Source of the DNA: Sphingobacteruim zhuxiongii
GTDB taxonomy: Bacteria; Bacteroidota; Bacteroidia; Sphingobacteriales; Sphingobacteriaceae
Direction of reading: 5' to 3'
Assembly (NCBI RefSeq): GCF_009557615.1
Contig: NZ_CP045652.1
Coordinates: forward strand, 3,348,001 to 3,412,000
Length of the DNA: 64,000 nt
Shown here: piece after piece, positions 52,862 through 61,838 of the stretch
Position numbering within the stretch: position 1 is the first letter of the stretch
Layout of the letters: each line of letters opens with the position of its first letter
Notes under the pieces: model-generated
What the model was told of the DNA's origin: nothing
Databases searched by the model: none
Seen by the model: the letters and a program-made list of their open reading frames with translations, nothing else
Made by a program: the position numbers and the translations under genes

Positions 52862-53740
52862 TTATCCGTTTGAAAGCGCTGCCGCACCAGAAACAATCTC
52901 TGTTAACTCGGTTGTAATAGCAGCCTGACGAGCTTGGTTGTAAGATAACTTCAATGAACGTAATAAATCACCTGCGTTTTCAGTTGCTTTATCCATTGCA
53001 GTCATACGAGCACCATGTTCTGAAGCATTCGAATCTAATACAGCCTTGAAAAGCTGAATCTTAATTGCTTTAGGAATTAACTCCTCAATAATCTTCTCTT
53101 TCGAAGGTTCGATAATGTAATCTAATTCTGCAACATTCTCATTCTTTTCCTCAGGCAAAAGAGGTAATATCTGCTCTGAAGTCAAAATCTGAACAGCAGC
53201 ATTACGGAATTGGTTATATACAACCTCTACGCGGTCAATATTTCCCTCTTTAAACTGCTCCATAACATATTCAGTTACTTTAGATACATTTTCGAAATCT
53301 AAGTTGTTGAACAATTCATTATGGTTTCCAATTACATTAAAGTTACGTCTACTAAAGAAATCATGACCTCTCTTACCGATAGCAATAATACTAACATCGC
53401 CTCTTGCAAATTGATCCGCATATTTATTAGCGATCAAATTGTTGGCTGTTTTAATCGCATTCGCATTGAATGCACCAGCCAAACCTCTATTTGAGGTAAC
53501 CACAATAACCATCACCTTAGTCGGAATACGGTCTTGCGTATAAGGCGAATTATTACCTTCTACAGATGCTGAAACTTGCGCAAGAATATCTCTTAATTTA
53601 TTTGCATAAGGACGTAATTGCACGATAGCATTTGTTGCACGCTTCAACTTCGCAGCCGAAACCATTTTCATAGCTTTCGTAATCTGTTGAGTCGAAGATA
53701 CTGAGGTAATACGATTTCTAACTTCTTTTAAGTTTGCCAT
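52862..53740 (-). CDS. atpG: ATP synthase gamma subunit
   Basis: This 292-residue protein is the central rotor stalk of F1. The N-terminal helix (LKEVRNRITSVSSTQQITKAMKMVSAAKLKRA) and the C-terminal helix (ALSLRSLKLSYNQARQAAITTELTEIVSGAAAL-type) are conserved and form the coiled shaft. It is the last gene of the operon and ends at a terminator. A 112-base spacer with degenerate repeats separates it from atpA. Confidence 0.97.
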   Translation of the reverse strand: MANLKEVRNRITSVSSTQQITKAMKMVSAAKLKRATNAIVQLRPYANKLRDILAQVSASVEGNNSPYTQDRIPTKVMVIVVTSNRGLAGAFNANAIKTANNLIANKYADQFARGDVSIIAIGKRGHDFFSRRNFNVIGNHNELFNNLDFENVSKVTEYVMEQFKEGNIDRVEVVYNQFRNAAVQILTSEQILPLLPEEKNENVAELDYIIEPSKEKIIEELIPKAIKIQLFKAVLDSNASEHGARMTAMDKATENAGDLLRSLKLSYNQARQAAITTELTEIVSGAAALSNG

Positions 53741-53775
53741 ATTTCTTTTTTAGATATAAGATCTTAGATTTCGAA

Positions 53776-53852
53776 GGAGTGATTTATCGACCTTGAGTCT
53801 TATAAATCACCCATTCTAATTTAATATCTAATGTCTATACGCTAATGTCTAA
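53776..53852. repeat. Degenerate repeats and hairpin between atpG and atpA
   Basis: CTAATGTCTA occurs twice, at 53828-53837 and 53842-53851, directly next to the atpA stop. TGATTTAT (53781-53788) is repeated inverted as ATAAATCA (53803-53810). The rest is built of related TTAGATAT-like words. The other atp spacers are shorter and simpler. Confidence 0.6.
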
Positions 53853-55427
53853 TTAATACTTAGAAGATAATTCTTTAGCTACCTTCTCTAATACATCAGT
53901 TAACTCATCAGAAAATTTACCAGCCTTTAATGCTGACAATACTTCTGGATGACGTTGTTCCAATTGAGTTAAGTATTCTTCTTCGAATTGTCTTACTTTA
54001 TTTACAGGAACAGCACGTAATAAACCTTTTGTACCAGCGTAAATAATCGCTACTTGCTTTTCTACTGAAACTGGTGAATATTGACCTTGTTTCAAGATCT
54101 CCACGTTACGAACACCTTTATCCAATACAGCTTTCGTAGCAGCATCTAAATCCGAACCGAATTTTGCGAATGCTTCTAACTCACGGTATTGAGCTTGATC
54201 TAATTTCAAGGTACCAGCAACTTTCTTCATGGACTTAATCTGCGCGTTACCACCAACACGTGATACCGAGATACCTACGTTGATCGCTGGACGAATACCT
54301 GCGTTGAATAAGTTAGATTCCAAGAAAATCTGACCATCAGTAATGGAAATAACGTTAGTTGGAATATATGCCGATACGTCACCCGCTTGAGTTTCAATGA
54401 TTGGAAGGGCTGTTAATGAACCACCACCTTTTACTAAGTGTTTAATAGACTCAGGAAGATCGTTCATGTTACGTGCAATCGCATCAGAAGTGTTGATTTT
54501 AGCCGCACGCTCTAATAAACGAGAGTGAAGGTAAAATACGTCACCTGGATACGCTTCACGACCTGGAGGACGTTTTAATAATAAAGACACCTCACGGTAA
54601 GCCACCGCTTGTTTAGATAAATCATCATAAACGATTAATGCAGGGCGACCTGTATCACGGAAGAACTCACCGATTGCAGCACCCGCCATTGGCGCGTAGA
54701 ACTGCATTGGAGCAGGATCAGCTGCAGAAGCAGAAACGATCACTGTATAAGGCATAGCACCTCTTTCTTCCAGTGTACGAACGATGTTTGCCACTGTAGA
54801 GTTCTTTTGACCTATAGCAACATATATACAGAATACTGGTTGACCAGCTTCGTAGAATTCTTTTTGATTTAAGATCGTATCGATACATACCGCAGTTTTA
54901 CCTGTCTGACGGTCACCGATTACTAACTCACGTTGTCCACGACCAATAGGAATCATCGCATCAATTGCTTTAAGACCTGTTTGTAATGGCTCAGTTACTG
55001 GCTGACGGTAAATAACACCTGGCGCTTTACGCTCGATAGGCATCTCATAAGTCTCTCCAGCGATAGGTCCTTTACCATCAATTGGCTGACCTAACGTATT
55101 TACTACACGTCCTAACATACCTTCACCTACTTTAATAGATGCGATACGGTTTGTACGTTTAATAGTATCACCTTCTTTAATTTCATCAGAAGAACCTAAG
55201 ATTACAACACCAACGTTGTCTTCTTCTAAGTTCATCACGATACCTTGTAGTCCGTTTGCAAATTCAACCAACTCTCCTGATTGAACTTTTGTTAAGCCGT
55301 AAATACGCGCAATACCGTCACCTACTTGTAATACGGTACCCACTTCTTCTAATTCGGCCTCTGACTTAAAGCCTGACAATTGCTCTCTAAGAATTGCCGA
55401 AACTTCATCTGGTCTTACCTCTATCAT
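53853..55427 (-). CDS. atpA: ATP synthase alpha subunit
   Basis: This 524-residue F1 subunit carries the P-loop GDRQTGKTA near 170-178 and the signature [17 protein letters not shown] near 374-390. It forms the non-catalytic nucleotide sites in the alpha3beta3 ring. The catalytic beta subunit gene (atpD) and epsilon (atpC) are not in this operon, as usual for the phylum. Confidence 0.98.
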   Translation of the reverse strand: MIEVRPDEVSAILREQLSGFKSEAELEEVGTVLQVGDGIARIYGLTKVQSGELVEFANGLQGIVMNLEEDNVGVVILGSSDEIKEGDTIKRTNRIASIKVGEGMLGRVVNTLGQPIDGKGPIAGETYEMPIERKAPGVIYRQPVTEPLQTGLKAIDAMIPIGRGQRELVIGDRQTGKTAVCIDTILNQKEFYEAGQPVFCIYVAIGQKNSTVANIVRTLEERGAMPYTVIVSASAADPAPMQFYAPMAGAAIGEFFRDTGRPALIVYDDLSKQAVAYREVSLLLKRPPGREAYPGDVFYLHSRLLERAAKINTSDAIARNMNDLPESIKHLVKGGGSLTALPIIETQAGDVSAYIPTNVISITDGQIFLESNLFNAGIRPAINVGISVSRVGGNAQIKSMKKVAGTLKLDQAQYRELEAFAKFGSDLDAATKAVLDKGVRNVEILKQGQYSPVSVEKQVAIIYAGTKGLLRAVPVNKVRQFEEEYLTQLEQRHPEVLSALKAGKFSDELTDVLEKVAKELSSKY

Positions 55428-55482
55428 TGTTTAAATTCGTATAAGGGGTTTTTTATTCTATTATTTCTTCGATTCGCTAGGC

Positions 55483-56025
55483 TTAAATTTGGCCAGCGAA
55501 ATGTCTTTCTAATTTTGCTAATTTACCGTTGATACTTGCATCTACTTGCTTATCACCAACACGAACTACAAAACCACCAATTAAAGATTTATCAACCTTA
55601 TTAGATAGAATAACTTCTTTATTGATTTGTTGTGCGATAGCCGTACGCAAAGCTTGTAAATTATCGTCGGATAATGGAGCTGCTGAAGTTACTTCTGCTT
55701 TCACGATTCCTTTCACCTCATTGTACTCAGCGATGAACTCTTGAGCAGTAGCATATACCAATTCAGCACGTCCTTTTCTCACCATGATTTGAAAGAAACC
55801 AATAATCTCTGGCTTCACCTTACCTTGGAATAATGCATTCAAAATCGCCAACTTCTTATCTGCTTTGATAATTGGGTTTTTTAATACAGCTTGCAACTCT
55901 GTACTCGATTTAATAATCGACACGATTTCTTCCATGTCGCCTTTAATCTCGTCTAAGTTGTTATGCTCTTTTGACAAATCAATTAATGACTTGGCATATC
56001 TTGAAGCTACTTTGAAAACTGACAT
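55483..56025 (-). CDS. atpH: ATP synthase delta subunit
   Basis: This 180-residue delta subunit ties the peripheral stalk to F1. The N-terminal helical domain (VASRYAKSLIDLSKEHNNLDEIKGDM) and the C-terminal motif KSLIGGFVVRVGDKQVDASINGKLAKLER, the family signature, are present. It lies between atpF and atpA. Confidence 0.96.
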   Translation of the reverse strand: MSVFKVASRYAKSLIDLSKEHNNLDEIKGDMEEIVSIIKSSTELQAVLKNPIIKADKKLAILNALFQGKVKPEIIGFFQIMVRKGRAELVYATAQEFIAEYNEVKGIVKAEVTSAAPLSDDNLQALRTAIAQQINKEVILSNKVDKSLIGGFVVRVGDKQVDASINGKLAKLERHFAGQI

Positions 56026-56051
56026 ACGTTAATTCTTAATTTGGTAAGCAA

Positions 56052-56552
56052 TTAGTTTAATTTCACATCCTTCAACAAGTCAGAAACTAATGCTTCTTGC
56101 TTGTTTTGATCTTCAAACTCTTTGCTTAATACTTTACGCGCAATATCCAAAGATAATGCAGACACTTGATTTTTAACCTCTGCTAAAGCTTTTTGTTTTT
56201 GATCTTCGATCTCACGTTTTGCTTGCTCGATGATTTTACCACCTTCAGTTTGTGCTGCTTCTTTCGCTTCAGCAACGATTTTATCTTTCAATTCCTTTGC
56301 TTCTTTCAAGATGATATCACGTTCTTCACGAGCTTGCTTTAATAAAGATTCATTCTCGTTTGTTAAACGCGCCATCTCTAACTTCGCTTTCTCAGCAGAT
56401 GCCAAAGCATCAGAAATACCTTTCTCGCGTTCCTCTAAAGCATTTACAATAGGCTTCCAAGCAAATTTACCCAAGATAAAGATAACAATCAATAAGATGA
56501 TCAATTGCCAGAAGAACAGACCGTAGGAAAACTGATTAATTAATGCGTCCAT
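56052..56552 (-). CDS. atpF: ATP synthase b subunit
   Basis: This 166-residue peripheral-stalk subunit has one N-terminal membrane helix (about 10-28) and then a long charged coiled coil rich in Ala, Glu and Lys. The LIILLIVIFILGKFAWKPIVNALEERE segment is typical. It spans from the membrane to the delta subunit. Confidence 0.96.
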   Translation of the reverse strand: MDALINQFSYGLFFWQLIILLIVIFILGKFAWKPIVNALEEREKGISDALASAEKAKLEMARLTNENESLLKQAREERDIILKEAKELKDKIVAEAKEAAQTEGGKIIEQAKREIEDQKQKALAEVKNQVSALSLDIARKVLSKEFEDQNKQEALVSDLLKDVKLN

Positions 56553-56654
56553 TTATGTATGTATAAAATATAGATGTTAATTTCTTTTTTTTGTTAAAAC
56601 ATAACTTGTAACCAACCGTCACAAGTTATGCTTAATTTTTTGTAACCTTTGGGC

Positions 56655-56846
56655 TTATTTACCTAAGATTAAAGCACCGAATGCTAAACCTTCTACAAGG
56701 GCACCGATGATGATCATTGCAGTTTGAATTTTTGATGCTGCTTCTGGTTGACGAGCGATAGCTTCCATTGCAGAACCACCGATTTTACCTAAACCTAAAC
56801 CTGCACCAATTACGATTAAACCTGCACCTACTAAATTTGGGATCAT
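56655..56846 (-). CDS. atpE: ATP synthase c subunit
   Basis: This 63-residue rotor-ring subunit has two membrane helices joined by the polar loop ARQPE. The ion-binding carboxylate is the Glu in ALVEGLAFGAL. The neighbouring residues do not show the Glu-Ser/Thr pair of sodium-type rings, so proton coupling is expected. It is short for a c subunit but complete. Confidence 0.96.
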   Translation of the reverse strand: MIPNLVGAGLIVIGAGLGLGKIGGSAMEAIARQPEAASKIQTAMIIIGALVEGLAFGALILGK

Positions 56847-56884
56847 AATAATTATTATTTATATAATTTAACAAAAAAATTCGA

Positions 56885-57973
56885 CTAGTGATGAGCGTGT
56901 TCTTCAACTGCCATACCGATAAATAACGATGACAACATGGTGAAGATAAACGCCTGTAAAAATGCAACCAATAATTCAAGGAAGAATAAAATCAATGTTA
57001 ATAACATCGAAACACCAATACTACCTGGAATTGTTAATTGTTGTTGGAATAAATAAACGATTGCGATTAATCCCATTACTACAGAGTGACCCGCTGTAAT
57101 ATTTGCGAATAAACGAAGCATCAACGAGAACGGCTTAGTAAACATACCTAACACCTCGATTGGCGCTAACACAAATTTAAACGGAACTGGAACGCCTGGC
57201 ATCCAGAAAATGTGTTTCCAATAATCTTTATTCGCTTTAAAGTTTGTAATAACGAAAGTGAATAACGCTAAACACAATGTGATTGAGATATTACCAGTAA
57301 CGTTAAAACCTAGTGGAGTTAAACCTAATAAGTTCAATGTGAAGATTAAGAAGAATACCGAAAGTAAATACGGCATAAATTCTTTATAACGGTGTCCGAT
57401 ATTAGGAACTGCCATTTCATCACGCACATAAAGTACTAATGGTTCCAATACACGAGCAAAACCTTTAGGGATTGCATTCGCACCATTTTTATACGTTTTG
57501 GCTAAGCTGATAAATCCAACGAATAACAACACTGCAGTTAACATTAAACCTACGACGTTTTTAGTAATCGAAAAGTCTAACGGTTTAGCATTCGTAGCAT
57601 GGTGTTTATCATCATAGTTGATGGTACCTGCTGCGTCAGTCTTGTAGATTTTACCGTGGTAAAGCTTGTAATAATTACCAGCCTTCTCCACTACTTTATC
57701 GCCATGTTCAAACTCTGCAGCTGAAAATACATGGAGTCCGTTATCGATCAAAATAACAGGAAGCGCGATACCGTAGTGTTTACCAGCTTTCGCGTCGCTG
57801 AAGAACGTCCAATAATAATCATCTTGTAAGTGATGATCAATGTGTTCTTTGATTTCTTGATCTTTTGTTTTTCCCTCAGTTCCATGTGCTTCCTCAGCAG
57901 CGAACGAGCGGAATGGGCTTACAGCGATAAATAATACTGTGATAAATAAAAGTACTCTTCTAAGACTCACCAT
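56885..57973 (-). CDS. atpB: ATP synthase a subunit
   Basis: This 362-residue membrane subunit forms the proton half-channels. It has a signal-like N-terminus (MVSLRRVLLFITVLF...FAAEE) and a soluble N-terminal extension (about 25-150) seen in Bacteroidota, then the membrane core with the essential arginine in LMLRLFANITAGH. ATG 57973 is chosen because a -7 box lies at 58007-58014, inside the longer open frame. Confidence 0.95.
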   Translation of the reverse strand: MVSLRRVLLFITVLFIAVSPFRSFAAEEAHGTEGKTKDQEIKEHIDHHLQDDYYWTFFSDAKAGKHYGIALPVILIDNGLHVFSAAEFEHGDKVVEKAGNYYKLYHGKIYKTDAAGTINYDDKHHATNAKPLDFSITKNVVGLMLTAVLLFVGFISLAKTYKNGANAIPKGFARVLEPLVLYVRDEMAVPNIGHRYKEFMPYLLSVFFLIFTLNLLGLTPLGFNVTGNISITLCLALFTFVITNFKANKDYWKHIFWMPGVPVPFKFVLAPIEVLGMFTKPFSLMLRLFANITAGHSVVMGLIAIVYLFQQQLTIPGSIGVSMLLTLILFFLELLVAFLQAFIFTMLSSLFIGMAVEEHAHH

Positions 57974-58006
57974 TTTAACTAGTGTTGAATTATGACAAAT
58001 TTTGCG

Positions 58007-58014
58007 CAAAAATA
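58007..58014 (-). promoter_or_regulatory. -7 element upstream of atpB
   Basis: On the minus strand TATTTTTG is a TAnnTTTG match, giving a start of transcription near 58001 and a leader of about 28 bases. It would let atpB-G be transcribed separately from atpZ and the small membrane gene. Confidence 0.5.
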
Positions 58015-58061
58015 CAATTTTATTTGGCATTAGTTCATATTTATAAAAACTTTTTGAAAAT

Positions 58062-58466
58062 TTACTTTTCCACATGACGCCCCTCGGTATTAAGCAAACG
58101 GAATGCTATGTAGACGTCGAAAAATAGGTATAAAAAGAATACTCCCAAGAAATTCAATTCAATGAAATTATTCTCTAATAAATCTAGGCCAGAATGAATA
58201 AAAATATAGCTCGCCACAGACTTCAATAACATCGCTCCTAGGAACACAAAACCAAGTTGTTTTGGCATCGCATATTCTGCTCCATAAAGGAACAAAATCA
58301 TAATTAATGAAGAGATTGATCCGAAGATATACAAACTCGCTAAACTATAATCTGTACCAATCCACCAGTGATCTTGATCATTAATCTTGAGAACAAAATA
58401 ATGTAACCCATAGGCAACACCAGTTACTAGAACTAAGTAGATTAAGAATTCGAATATTTTATTCAT
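58062..58466 (-). CDS. Small membrane protein of the atp operon, uncharacterised
   Basis: This 134-residue protein has four membrane helices (about 5-24, 42-62, 70-90 and 104-124) and little else. It lies between atpZ and atpB, overlapping atpZ by 8 bases. That is the place where other bacteria have atpI, so it may help c-ring or a-subunit assembly. The sequence is not recognisably AtpI; the role is inferred from position. Confidence 0.7.
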   Translation of the reverse strand: MNKIFEFLIYLVLVTGVAYGLHYFVLKINDQDHWWIGTDYSLASLYIFGSISSLIMILFLYGAEYAMPKQLGFVFLGAMLLKSVASYIFIHSGLDLLENNFIELNFLGVFFLYLFFDVYIAFRLLNTEGRHVEK

Positions 58467-58686
58467 TTTTATTGATATAGTTTACCTGTCTAATAAATTG
58501 GTACATAGAAACCAATACGCCGAGCATCGTCAAACCCTTCATCCACCACTCCCCTTCTACCTGATATTTCCCGTCTAACCATGACCCCACCCAATAAAAT
58601 GCATAAATGGTCACTCCCATTTGAAAGGGCATACTCGTGAAAACCAACCATTTATTAACTTTACCGTTTGAATTCTCGTTTTTCAA
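58459..58686 (-). CDS. AtpZ/AtpI-type accessory protein
   Basis: This 75-residue protein has two membrane helices (about 12-32 and 45-65) joined by a polar loop, with WLVFTSMPFQMGVTIYAFYWVGSWLD, as in the AtpZ/AtpI family that precedes F0 genes. These proteins are tied to magnesium uptake or c-ring assembly. It is the first gene of the operon, with a TATATTTG -7 box at 58710-58703. Confidence 0.8.
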   Translation of the reverse strand: MKNENSNGKVNKWLVFTSMPFQMGVTIYAFYWVGSWLDGKYQVEGEWWMKGLTMLGVLVSMYQFIRQVNYINKNE

Positions 58687-58702
58687 TAGCGTCCGATTTC
58701 AG

Positions 58703-58710
58703 CAAATATA
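58703..58710 (-). promoter_or_regulatory. -7 element of the atp operon
   Basis: On the minus strand TATATTTG matches TAnnTTTG and ends 16 bases before the atpZ start codon. Confidence 0.55.
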
Positions 58711-58726
58711 AATATTTATAGCTATG

Positions 58727-60943
58727 CTAGGGCTTCTCGGCCAATATTTCAACATGTCGTTGTGCAATTCTTATCGCGGGATAATCCACGCTTGGCCCCA
58801 ACATTGTCTTAAGTTCTAAAGTAGTCACCTCCGGATTTTGTTCAATTAATGTAACAATTTTTTGAAGCTCCTGCTCACTAACGAGATCGGTAGCTTCCAG
58901 GTCAGTGCCCATAAAATGAATGAGGTGTCCGTAAATAGTTCCAGCCACCATATTGCGTTTCTCGGCTATTTCAGCAATTTCCATCCCATCTTGAAACATC
59001 TCCAAGGTGATCGCTTTCGTATCCTGTTCCTTTTCAACGTCTGATTCTTTCGGAATATCATCTTTGGGCTTCGTCCAAGTCAGCAATTCCTCAGAAACTT
59101 GATCGTTCGATTTTGTCAATGCTTCTGCAATCGTTAAGCTATGTTTCAATTGTTCAAACTTACGTTTGAAATCTAGCAACAGTCCTTTCAGCAATGTAAC
59201 GTATTTTTTCGTTCGCTTCTTCACTTTCCAGGCTTCCAAATGCTCCTCTAAAGCTTGTAAACAATCTTTCTCGAAGGTTGGCAAAAACCAATTAACGGCA
59301 GCTTTCGAGCGCTCACAAATCAATTCATAATCGATTTGATCTCGCTTACTCAACAAGCCATGTAATTGAGTCATAAATTTATTAGCTACTTGTTCCTGTG
59401 TTTTTAAAGCTTTTTGTATTCCCGTTAGAACGCCGATAGCTTCTTCCTTCTGCTCCATCTTCTTCTCACTATATTCTTCGATCAACTTTTCCAACTCGTC
59501 GGTTAATTGATGCCAGCGAAAACTATGTAGTAAGATTTGACCTAAATAGTTCTGTCTACTTTTCTGTAAAATATCGTCAAGATCACCCATAGCGGCCGTT
59601 TGCTTCATAAAACTGACAACTTGTAGATCTGTACGTATAGCGAAAGGACTAATCTTAGAGCGCAATACTAATCCATCTAGTCCGGTCAATCTACTCAACG
59701 CAACATATACCTGTCCAGCAGCAAAGGAAGTCCCAGCATCTACAATCGCCTTCTCAAAAGTCAAACCCTGACTTTTATGAATTGTTATCGCCCAAGCCAA
59801 ACGCAGTGGAAATTGGGAAAACGTCCCTAATACCTCCTCTTCGATTTTATCATCCCCTTTATTGTAAGAATATCGAATATTCTCCCAAGTCTCCCGTTTT
59901 ACTGTCACGTCTTCCTCATCATTGGGAAACGAAACAGTAACTTGATGTTTGTCCAGATTAATATCCTTTACGGTTCCTATCTTCCCATTATAATATCTTC
60001 GCTCTTCTCCTGTATCGTTCTTGATGAACATCACTTGAGCGCCAATGCGTAGACTGAGCATTTCATCTGCCGGAAACATCGACTGCCCAAAATCATCTTT
60101 TATCAACGATTTGATTTGATGCAGTTTCGTATCCAAGCTCATTAACTTCTCTTGATTAATCTGCTCGGCTAGTCTGTTATGAGAGGTTAACGTAATATAT
60201 TGTTCATCTTTTTCAGGCACAAAATCCGCTTGAAAATGTGAATTTAACTGCTCCAATTCTGCTTCAGTAGTTTCGTTATTGCGAATACTGTTTAAAACAC
60301 GAATGAAGGCATCATCTTGTTGGCGGTAAATTTTTTGCAATTCAATAACAATTGGCGGATGTTGCTTGAAGACTTTGGCGTCGAAGAAAAACATACTCTG
60401 ATAATAGTCTTTCAATACCTGCCATTCTCGGTCTTGAACGACCGGTGGCAATTGATATAAATCGCCAATAAACAACACCTGAACCCCACCAAATGGTCTC
60501 ATATCCCGTCGGACACTTTTTAAAATGGTATCAATAGCATCTAAAGTATCTGCACGCACCATGGAAACTTCGTCGATAACAAGCAGTTCCAACTCCTGAA
60601 GAATTGCTCGACGTTGCTTGGTAAGTTTGATTGTACTAAATAAACGATGCTTATTGTAAATAAATTGGTCGGCTTCCCCCCATTGTAATGGATAATCTTC
60701 AATGAATACCCCAAAAGGCAACCAGAATAAAGCATGTAATGTCGTTCCACCGGCATTCATGGCCGCGACACCAGTTGGTGCAGTGACAGCCATTTTTTTA
60801 TAACTATTCTCCCGAATAAACTTTAAGAACGTCGTTTTACCGGTACCCGCTTTCCCTGTTAAGAAAATAGGTTGTTGTGTTTGATTGACGAAGGCAACGG
60901 CTTGAGCAAAGATATCGTTATCAGTATCAAATTTTTGAGACAT
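58727..60943 (-). CDS. PIF1/RecD2-like DNA helicase with C-terminal HTH domain
   Basis: This 738-residue superfamily-1 helicase has Walker A FLTGKAGTGKTTFLKF (near 22-37), Walker B LLVIDEVSMVRAD, the motif LIFIGDLYQLPPV-type (VLFIGDLYQLPPV), an SH3-like insert, and the late motif AWAITIHKSQGLTFE. The long helical part after residue 470 ends in a helix-turn-helix (about 645-685, MFQDGMEIAEIAEKRNMVAGTIYGHLIHF) of the HTH_40 type also found at the C-terminus of some RecQ and related helicases. It should act in replication or repair of structured DNA. Confidence 0.9.
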   Translation of the reverse strand: MSQKFDTDNDIFAQAVAFVNQTQQPIFLTGKAGTGKTTFLKFIRENSYKKMAVTAPTGVAAMNAGGTTLHALFWLPFGVFIEDYPLQWGEADQFIYNKHRLFSTIKLTKQRRAILQELELLVIDEVSMVRADTLDAIDTILKSVRRDMRPFGGVQVLFIGDLYQLPPVVQDREWQVLKDYYQSMFFFDAKVFKQHPPIVIELQKIYRQQDDAFIRVLNSIRNNETTEAELEQLNSHFQADFVPEKDEQYITLTSHNRLAEQINQEKLMSLDTKLHQIKSLIKDDFGQSMFPADEMLSLRIGAQVMFIKNDTGEERRYYNGKIGTVKDINLDKHQVTVSFPNDEEDVTVKRETWENIRYSYNKGDDKIEEEVLGTFSQFPLRLAWAITIHKSQGLTFEKAIVDAGTSFAAGQVYVALSRLTGLDGLVLRSKISPFAIRTDLQVVSFMKQTAAMGDLDDILQKSRQNYLGQILLHSFRWHQLTDELEKLIEEYSEKKMEQKEEAIGVLTGIQKALKTQEQVANKFMTQLHGLLSKRDQIDYELICERSKAAVNWFLPTFEKDCLQALEEHLEAWKVKKRTKKYVTLLKGLLLDFKRKFEQLKHSLTIAEALTKSNDQVSEELLTWTKPKDDIPKESDVEKEQDTKAITLEMFQDGMEIAEIAEKRNMVAGTIYGHLIHFMGTDLEATDLVSEQELQKIVTLIEQNPEVTTLELKTMLGPSVDYPAIRIAQRHVEILAEKP

Positions 60944-60963
60944 AGCTTATGGAATTTCGATTA

Positions 60964-60971
60964 CAAATATA
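60964..60971 (-). promoter_or_regulatory. -7 element of the helicase gene
   Basis: On the minus strand TATATTTG matches TAnnTTTG, 20 bases before the ATG at 60943. Confidence 0.5.
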
Positions 60972-61055
60972 CGTGAATTCGCGTTAAGGACTTTCGTAAT
61001 ATGCTTGTATTAATTCAAAAGATATATTATCTTCACCGTGTAAACGTATATAACC

Positions 61056-61562
61056 ATGGCATATATTGATAAAAATGATTTGTTCCAAGAGGTTGAAACA
61101 AAGTTAACCGAGAAAGGCTTTACGATTGAGCGTGTTGATCAAAACAGACCTTGGGGTGGCTTCTTTGTTATCAATGAGGAACAAGCTCAGGACTTCGCGA
61201 ATGCATACTTTGAAGGCCTTGATGTTCAAGATTTAAAAATATCGGGCAAATTAAGTCCAAAGATTCTAATTGTTGGACCTAATAAACGCCTTTCATGGCA
61301 GTACCACCACAGACGTGCAGAGATCTGGCGCGTTATCCGTGGTGAGGTGGGTGTAGTAACCAGCCCGAATGATGAAGAGCATGAGCTAAAAATATTAAAA
61401 GAAGGAGAAACTATACGTTTAAGCCAAGGTGAAAGACATCGCTTGGTAGGTATGGAGTCATACGGTGTAGTTGCAGAAATCTGGCAACACACAGATGCAG
61501 CAAACCCTTCTGATGAGGACGATATCGTACGCGTACAAGACGATTTTGGACGCGGAGAATAA
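61056..61562 (+). CDS. Cupin protein like the C-terminal domain of type II phosphomannose isomerase
   Basis: This 168-residue protein carries a single cupin fold. The diagnostic part is RPWGGFFVINEEQ, GPNKRLSWQYHHRRAEIWRVIRGEVGVV with the metal-binding His-His-Glu, then EGETIRLSQGERHRL and VVAEIWQHT. This is the mannose-6-phosphate isomerase domain of ManC-type proteins, without the nucleotidyltransferase part. It could interconvert mannose 6-phosphate and fructose 6-phosphate, but stand-alone homologues are not all proven. It stands alone. Confidence 0.85.
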   Translation: MAYIDKNDLFQEVETKLTEKGFTIERVDQNRPWGGFFVINEEQAQDFANAYFEGLDVQDLKISGKLSPKILIVGPNKRLSWQYHHRRAEIWRVIRGEVGVVTSPNDEEHELKILKEGETIRLSQGERHRLVGMESYGVVAEIWQHTDAANPSDEDDIVRVQDDFGRGE

Positions 61563-61582
61563 TAAGTCTCTTTAAATAACAA

Positions 61583-61617
61583 GAAACGAGCTGACTATAA
61601 TAGTAGCTCGTTTTTTG
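61583..61617 (+). terminator. Terminator of the cupin gene
   Basis: ACGAGCT pairs with AGCTCGT, extended inside by ACTA/TAGT past a bulged G, and is followed by six Ts. Confidence 0.8.
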
Positions 61618-61801
61618 TTTCTAAAATTTCAGCCCAAAGCCAAACTCTTGTCAAACAAAAGCCGAAGCAGGTACGAACAAGCTCTACAAACAAGAGAAAC
61701 ATATATCCCAAGATTCCTCGTTCGGATACGCAGATCCTATGATTGTGAAGGATGCAAAAATAGCCTGCCCCACAGATAGCAAATACTCTTAACTTTTTTT
61801 A

Positions 61802-61809
61802 TATTTTTG
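61802..61809 (+). promoter_or_regulatory. -7 element of parE
   Basis: TATTTTTG matches TAnnTTTG, 29 bases before the ATG at 61839. No good -33 is seen. The region 61618-61801 upstream holds no recognised gene. Confidence 0.5.
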
Positions 61810-61838
61810 CATTGGTTCATTCAACTCAAGAGTAAATT

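Noticed and set aside
57974..58075. Longer N-terminus for atpB
   Set aside because: The added residues precede a good signal peptide, and a -7 box lies within them at 58007-58014.
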